This document shows positions 60,946 through 64,000 of a stretch of 64,000 nt of DNA, one piece after another. A program made the position numbers and the translations under genes. The DNA is from DASVHS01 sp038244815. Lineage in GTDB: Bacteria; Acidobacteriota; Thermoanaerobaculia; Gp7-AA8. The notes under the pieces are model-generated. The model was given only the letters and a program-made list of their open reading frames with translations, searched no databases and was not told where the DNA came from. The first letter of the stretch is position 1, and the number at the start of each line of letters is the position of its first letter. Where the stretch lies: the NCBI GenBank assembly GCA_038244815.1, contig JBBRTB010000007.1:1-64000 (forward strand), read 5' to 3'.

Positions 60946-62337
60946 ATGAGCCCAGTTGGTCGAAGAGCGAGGCTGTTGTCAATCCTGACCGGATTGGTAC
61001 TCCTGACCCTCGTTGTCCCTTCTGCGAATGCGATTCCCGCGTTCGCCCGAATCCACAAAACCTCCTGCCAGACCTGCCACGTCGGCTTCCCGAAGCTGAA
61101 TCCGTTTGGGGAAGCATTCCGGCTGAACGGATATCGGATGCCTGGTGAGACGCAGACCGAAGAGAAGGCGCAGAGCCTCGGTGCAGAAGCCTACAAGAAG
61201 ATCTGGCCGAGGGCGATCTATCCGAGCGATATCCCCGCTTACGTCCCGCTGGCGGTCAACGTCAAGATGGTCAGCGCGTACGCGTCATCCATCGACGAGG
61301 AGGGGCATCACGCCACGAAGAATGATTTTCAATTCCCGCAGGAGGTCAACCTCTTCGGCGGCGGCACGTTCGGCGAGCACATGGGCTTCTTCAGCGAGCT
61401 CACCTATGGCGAGAATCCTGACGGCAGCGGCGGGACCGAGATCGAGCACGCGCAGCTTCACTTCAACTCACTCTTCGGCAAGGGCCATCTGATCAACTTC
61501 AAGATCGGAAAGTTCGCGCCGGATCTCGAGGCCGGATTCCAGGAGATGTGGCTGTCGACCAATAACGGGATCGACACCATGTTCTCGTTCAATCCCATCG
61601 GATTGCACGGCGGCACGGGACTGGCGGAAGACGGCGGTGGAATCAGTATTCCGGCGATGGTGAAGGGAATCGAGGCCTACGGTGTCGGCGCCCACCGCTT
61701 TTTCTATACCGTGGGGATTTCCAACGGACTCGGCCCCTCTCCCGGCGGTAACGTCGACGGGAACGCCAGCAAGGACGTCTGGGCGCGCGCCGACTACAAG
61801 TTCGGCGGGATGGGACTCGACGGTGACACCACCGGCGTGACGTTGCCTCCGGAGAACTGGAGGGAGCGTTCGTTTCGCATCGGGATCCTCGGGTATCACG
61901 GCAACGGGAAGGGATCGGACTTTCCGCTCGAGGACGAGAACGGGGTCACCTTCAACGTCCAGGATCGTACGTTCAACCGGGCAGGAGTCTACGCGTCCTG
62001 GTATTTCGATGACCTGAACGTTTTCGGTGTGGCGATGAGCGGCCGCGATCAGCTCGATACGTTCGCTGCCGATGGTGCTCTGACAGAAACGGCGAGGCAC
62101 CGGTACAGCGCCTTCTTCATCCAGGGGGATTACGTGATTCTTCCTCCGCTGCAGGCTTCGCTTCGATACGAGAACGTGAAGCCGCCGAGTGCCGCGGAAG
62201 TCAAGTCCATCCGTGCGCTGAACGTGGGCCTGAGCTACTTCTTCTACGCAAACGTAAAAGGGATGCTCGAGTACCGCCGCGATCTGCGCGAATCGAAGAA
62301 CTACACGCTCGACACCGTCCTGCGATTCGCTTTCTGA
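60946..62337 (+). CDS. Exported monohaem cytochrome c/outer-membrane porin-like protein
   Basis: A 463-residue protein. The signal peptide ends near PSANA, and a single c-type haem site CQTCH (41-45) follows in the segment HKTSCQTCHVGFPKLNPFGEAF. The rest is beta-rich with alternating aromatic residues (VNLFGGGTFGEHMGFFSEL, LQASLRYENVKPP) and ends in Phe (VLRFAF), consistent with an outer-membrane barrel. This suggests a porin carrying a haem plug for electron transfer across the outer membrane. AGGAG lies 7 nt before ATG 60946. It is followed after 21 nt by a cupredoxin gene. Confidence 0.82.
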   Translation: MSPVGRRARLLSILTGLVLLTLVVPSANAIPAFARIHKTSCQTCHVGFPKLNPFGEAFRLNGYRMPGETQTEEKAQSLGAEAYKKIWPRAIYPSDIPAYVPLAVNVKMVSAYASSIDEEGHHATKNDFQFPQEVNLFGGGTFGEHMGFFSELTYGENPDGSGGTEIEHAQLHFNSLFGKGHLINFKIGKFAPDLEAGFQEMWLSTNNGIDTMFSFNPIGLHGGTGLAEDGGGISIPAMVKGIEAYGVGAHRFFYTVGISNGLGPSPGGNVDGNASKDVWARADYKFGGMGLDGDTTGVTLPPENWRERSFRIGILGYHGNGKGSDFPLEDENGVTFNVQDRTFNRAGVYASWYFDDLNVFGVAMSGRDQLDTFAADGALTETARHRYSAFFIQGDYVILPPLQASLRYENVKPPSAAEVKSIRALNVGLSYFFYANVKGMLEYRRDLRESKNYTLDTVLRFAF

Positions 62338-62358
62338 GCAACGAAAGGAGACTCATTC

Positions 62359-62937
62359 GTGAAGTCACTCACTCTCATCGCGGTCCTTGCACTCGCAACG
62401 ATGCCGGCCATCGCCGGCGACATCCACGGCAAAGTGGCGGCGCACGGCGTGCGCAACTCGGCCGATGCGGTCGTCTATGTCGATCGCATCGCCGGGAAGA
62501 CGTTCCCGCCTCCAACCGAGCACGCGAAGTACGACCAGAAGAACATGCAGTTCGTTCCGCGCGTTCTGCCGGTGCTGGCCGGGACAACCGTCGACTTCCT
62601 CAACTCCGACGCGCTGCTGCACAACGTCTTCTCTCCCGATGCCTGCGCCGAGCGCTTCAACCTCGGCACCTGGCCGCAGGGGCAGACGAAGAGCTTCACG
62701 TTCAAGAAGGAGTGTTTTGCGTCCCTCCTCTGCAGGGTGCATCCGGAGATGGAAGGCTTCGTGGCCGCGCTGCCCACGCCGTACTTCGCCGTGACGTCCG
62801 CCGACGGGTCGTATCACATTAAAGATGTTCCCGACGGCAGCTACACGGTCAAGGTGTGGCACCCGACGCTCAAAGCGGCGGAGAAGAAAGTCACCGTCGC
62901 CGGGGCGACCGAGGCGAATTTCGAAATCGCCAAGTAA
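62359..62937 (+). CDS. Exported cupredoxin (plastocyanin-like) protein with carboxypeptidase-regulatory features
   Basis: A 192-residue periplasmic protein: signal peptide ending AIAG, then a plastocyanin-like fold with type 1 copper ligands His88 (LLHNVF), Cys125, His128 and Met131 (LLCRVHPEM), and a C-terminal carboxypeptidase-regulatory-like stretch (SADGSYHIKDVPDGSYTVKVW). It should carry single electrons in the periplasm, a natural partner for the adjacent cytochrome/porin. GTG start with AAAGGAG about 9 nt upstream. The next gene begins 2 nt after its stop. Confidence 0.88.
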   Translation: MKSLTLIAVLALATMPAIAGDIHGKVAAHGVRNSADAVVYVDRIAGKTFPPPTEHAKYDQKNMQFVPRVLPVLAGTTVDFLNSDALLHNVFSPDACAERFNLGTWPQGQTKSFTFKKECFASLLCRVHPEMEGFVAALPTPYFAVTSADGSYHIKDVPDGSYTVKVWHPTLKAAEKKVTVAGATEANFEIAK

Positions 62938-62939
62938 TC

Positions 62940-64000
62940 ATGGCCGATCTCAGCCAGGAGTGGCTCGAGCGCAACTTCCCGTGCAAGTGGGCCTGCCCGG
63001 TGCACACCGAGGCGGGGAAGTATGTGACGCTGATCGCGGAGGGACGGTATCGCGAGGCTTATGCGGTGGCGCGCCGTCCCAATCCGCTGGCGTCGATCTG
63101 CGGTCGCATCTGCGCGGCGCCGTGTGAGTCGGTGTGCCGGCGCGGCGAGATCGATGCGCCGGTCTCCATCCGCGCGCTGAAGCGCTTCGTGACGGAGAAG
63201 TTCGGCGTCGAGAGCATGGTGGACTTCTCGGTGCTGTCGGAGATCTACGGGCACCGCACCGATCGTTACACGGAAAAAGTGGCCATCATCGGCTCGGGTC
63301 CCGCCGGCCTGGCCTGCGCCCACGATCTGGCGCTGTTCGGATATCCGGTGACGATCTTCGAGGCTGCGCCGGTGGCCGGCGGGATGCTGCGTCTGGGCGT
63401 GCCTGAATACCGGTTGCCGCGTGCGCTCATCCAACTCGAGATCAACGCCATCCTCTCCCTCGGTGTCGAGCTGCGCACCGGAGTGCGCATCGGGAAGGAC
63501 CTCTCGCTTTCCGATCTCAAGGCCCAAGGGTACGCGGCGATCTTCCTTGCGGTCGGCTCGATGCGCAGTCGCGACCTGGCCATTCCGGGCATGGATCAGG
63601 ACGGAGTCCTCAAGGGCGTCGACTATCTGCTCAACATCAACCTCGGCTACAAGGTCGAGATGGGGCGGCGCGTCGTGGTGATCGGCGGCGGCAACGTCGC
63701 GCTCGATGTCGCGCGCACGGCCGCGCGCGGAGGCGAACAGGCGAACCTGCAGCGGAATCTATCGATCGTGCAGGCCATGGACGTGGCGCGAAGCGCGGTC
63801 CGGTTCGGCGCGCGCGAAGTCACGGTCTGTTGTCTCGAGTCCGAGAGCGAGATGCCGGCGTCGCGCGAAGAGGTCGACGAGGCCGCGATCGAAGGGGTGA
63901 AGTTCGTCTATCACGCCGGCCCCAAGCGGATCGTCGGCGACGGAAAGACCGCGTCGGGGATCGAGTTCCTTCGCGTGGCGCGTGTCTTCGACGAGCACGG
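62940..64000 (+). CDS. Fe-S/FAD pyridine-nucleotide-disulfide oxidoreductase, GltD-like (partial, runs off the window)
   Basis: 353 codons are visible with no stop before the window end. The N-terminus has the GltD-type ferredoxin fold: Cys15 and Cys19 (CKWACPV), then CGRICAAPCESVC (54, 58, 62, 66). A FAD-binding GxGxxG (IIGSGPAGL, about 117-125) and an NAD(P)H-binding GGGNVALD (about 249-256) follow, with GMLRLGVPEYRLP between. Such modules are the small subunit of glutamate synthase or an electron-input subunit of larger respiratory complexes. ATG 62940 begins 2 nt after the cupredoxin stop. The cytochrome-cupredoxin context favours a respiratory role, but the rest of the operon is not visible. 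Confidence 0.85.
   Translation, partial: MADLSQEWLERNFPCKWACPVHTEAGKYVTLIAEGRYREAYAVARRPNPLASICGRICAAPCESVCRRGEIDAPVSIRALKRFVTEKFGVESMVDFSVLSEIYGHRTDRYTEKVAIIGSGPAGLACAHDLALFGYPVTIFEAAPVAGGMLRLGVPEYRLPRALIQLEINAILSLGVELRTGVRIGKDLSLSDLKAQGYAAIFLAVGSMRSRDLAIPGMDQDGVLKGVDYLLNINLGYKVEMGRRVVVIGGGNVALDVARTAARGGEQANLQRNLSIVQAMDVARSAVRFGAREVTVCCLESESEMPASREEVDEAAIEGVKFVYHAGPKRIVGDGKTASGIEFLRVARVFDEH

Noticed and set aside
1..64000. CRISPR arrays, tRNA or rRNA genes, insertion sequences
   Set aside because: No regularly spaced direct repeats, no T-loop/acceptor pattern of a tRNA, no rRNA-like stretch and no transposase frame was seen by eye. A dedicated tRNA or IS search was not possible.

Overview
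This GC-rich window comes from a Gram-negative (diderm) bacterium. It encodes a Pal-type OmpA lipoprotein, an Oar-like TonB-dependent receptor, an outer-membrane cytochrome/porin and several lipobox proteins. The mix of Oar-like receptor, sulfatase-TPR protein, TMTC-like TPR membrane protein, a GH44 enzyme and repeated PAS hybrid kinases resembles Acidobacteriota. That assignment is inference from gene content only. No rRNA, tRNA, CRISPR array, prophage or insertion-sequence transposase was seen. Bases 1-165 are a near-pure G/C tract that looks like a poor-quality contig end.

Layout, left half. 0.2-7.9 kb: an overlapping four-gene run (ThDP enzyme, enolase-superfamily dehydratase, FAD/Fe-S dehydrogenase, GH15 glucoamylase). 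7.9-16.6 kb: envelope and housekeeping genes (lipoprotein, pal, iron-permease-like pair, SDR, HD-GYP plus HEAT proteins separated by a 168-bp inverted-repeat element, small zinc-ribbon-like proteins, exported MsrA). 16.7-19.5 kb: a MobA-like nucleotidyltransferase and an OpuB-type ABC importer. 20-25 kb: Oar-like receptor and sulfatase-TPR lipoprotein. 25-31 kb: MarR regulator, receiver protein, a 56-codon ORF overlapping phosphoketolase, then ackA and a universal stress protein. Together phosphoketolase and AckA give sugar phosphate -> acetyl-P -> acetate + ATP.

31-38.6 kb: small membrane proteins, a DUF5996-like protein, a UBP zinc finger, a truncated trehalose phosphatase, and a MarR-MscS unit studded with CATTGA-N2-TCAATG palindromes. 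A GNAT/histone-deacetylase-family fusion follows. 38.7-45.4 kb: a secreted GH44-like glycosidase divergent from a second secreted protein that shares its C-terminal repeat module, then a TMTC-like protein and a MaoC hydratase.

45.4-60.7 kb is a signalling island: three PAS-rich hybrid histidine kinases, a REC-EAL protein, three receiver proteins and an Hpt protein. The last unit overlaps by 4 bp at each junction and looks like a complete phosphorelay. Inside this island lies the most notable gene, an exported peroxiredoxin-like protein with an in-frame TGA at the first position of its redox motif, followed by a SECIS-like hairpin: a probable selenoprotein. 60.9-64 kb: a cytochrome c/porin, a cupredoxin and the start of an Fe-S/FAD pyridine-nucleotide oxidoreductase, probably one redox module that continues past the window.
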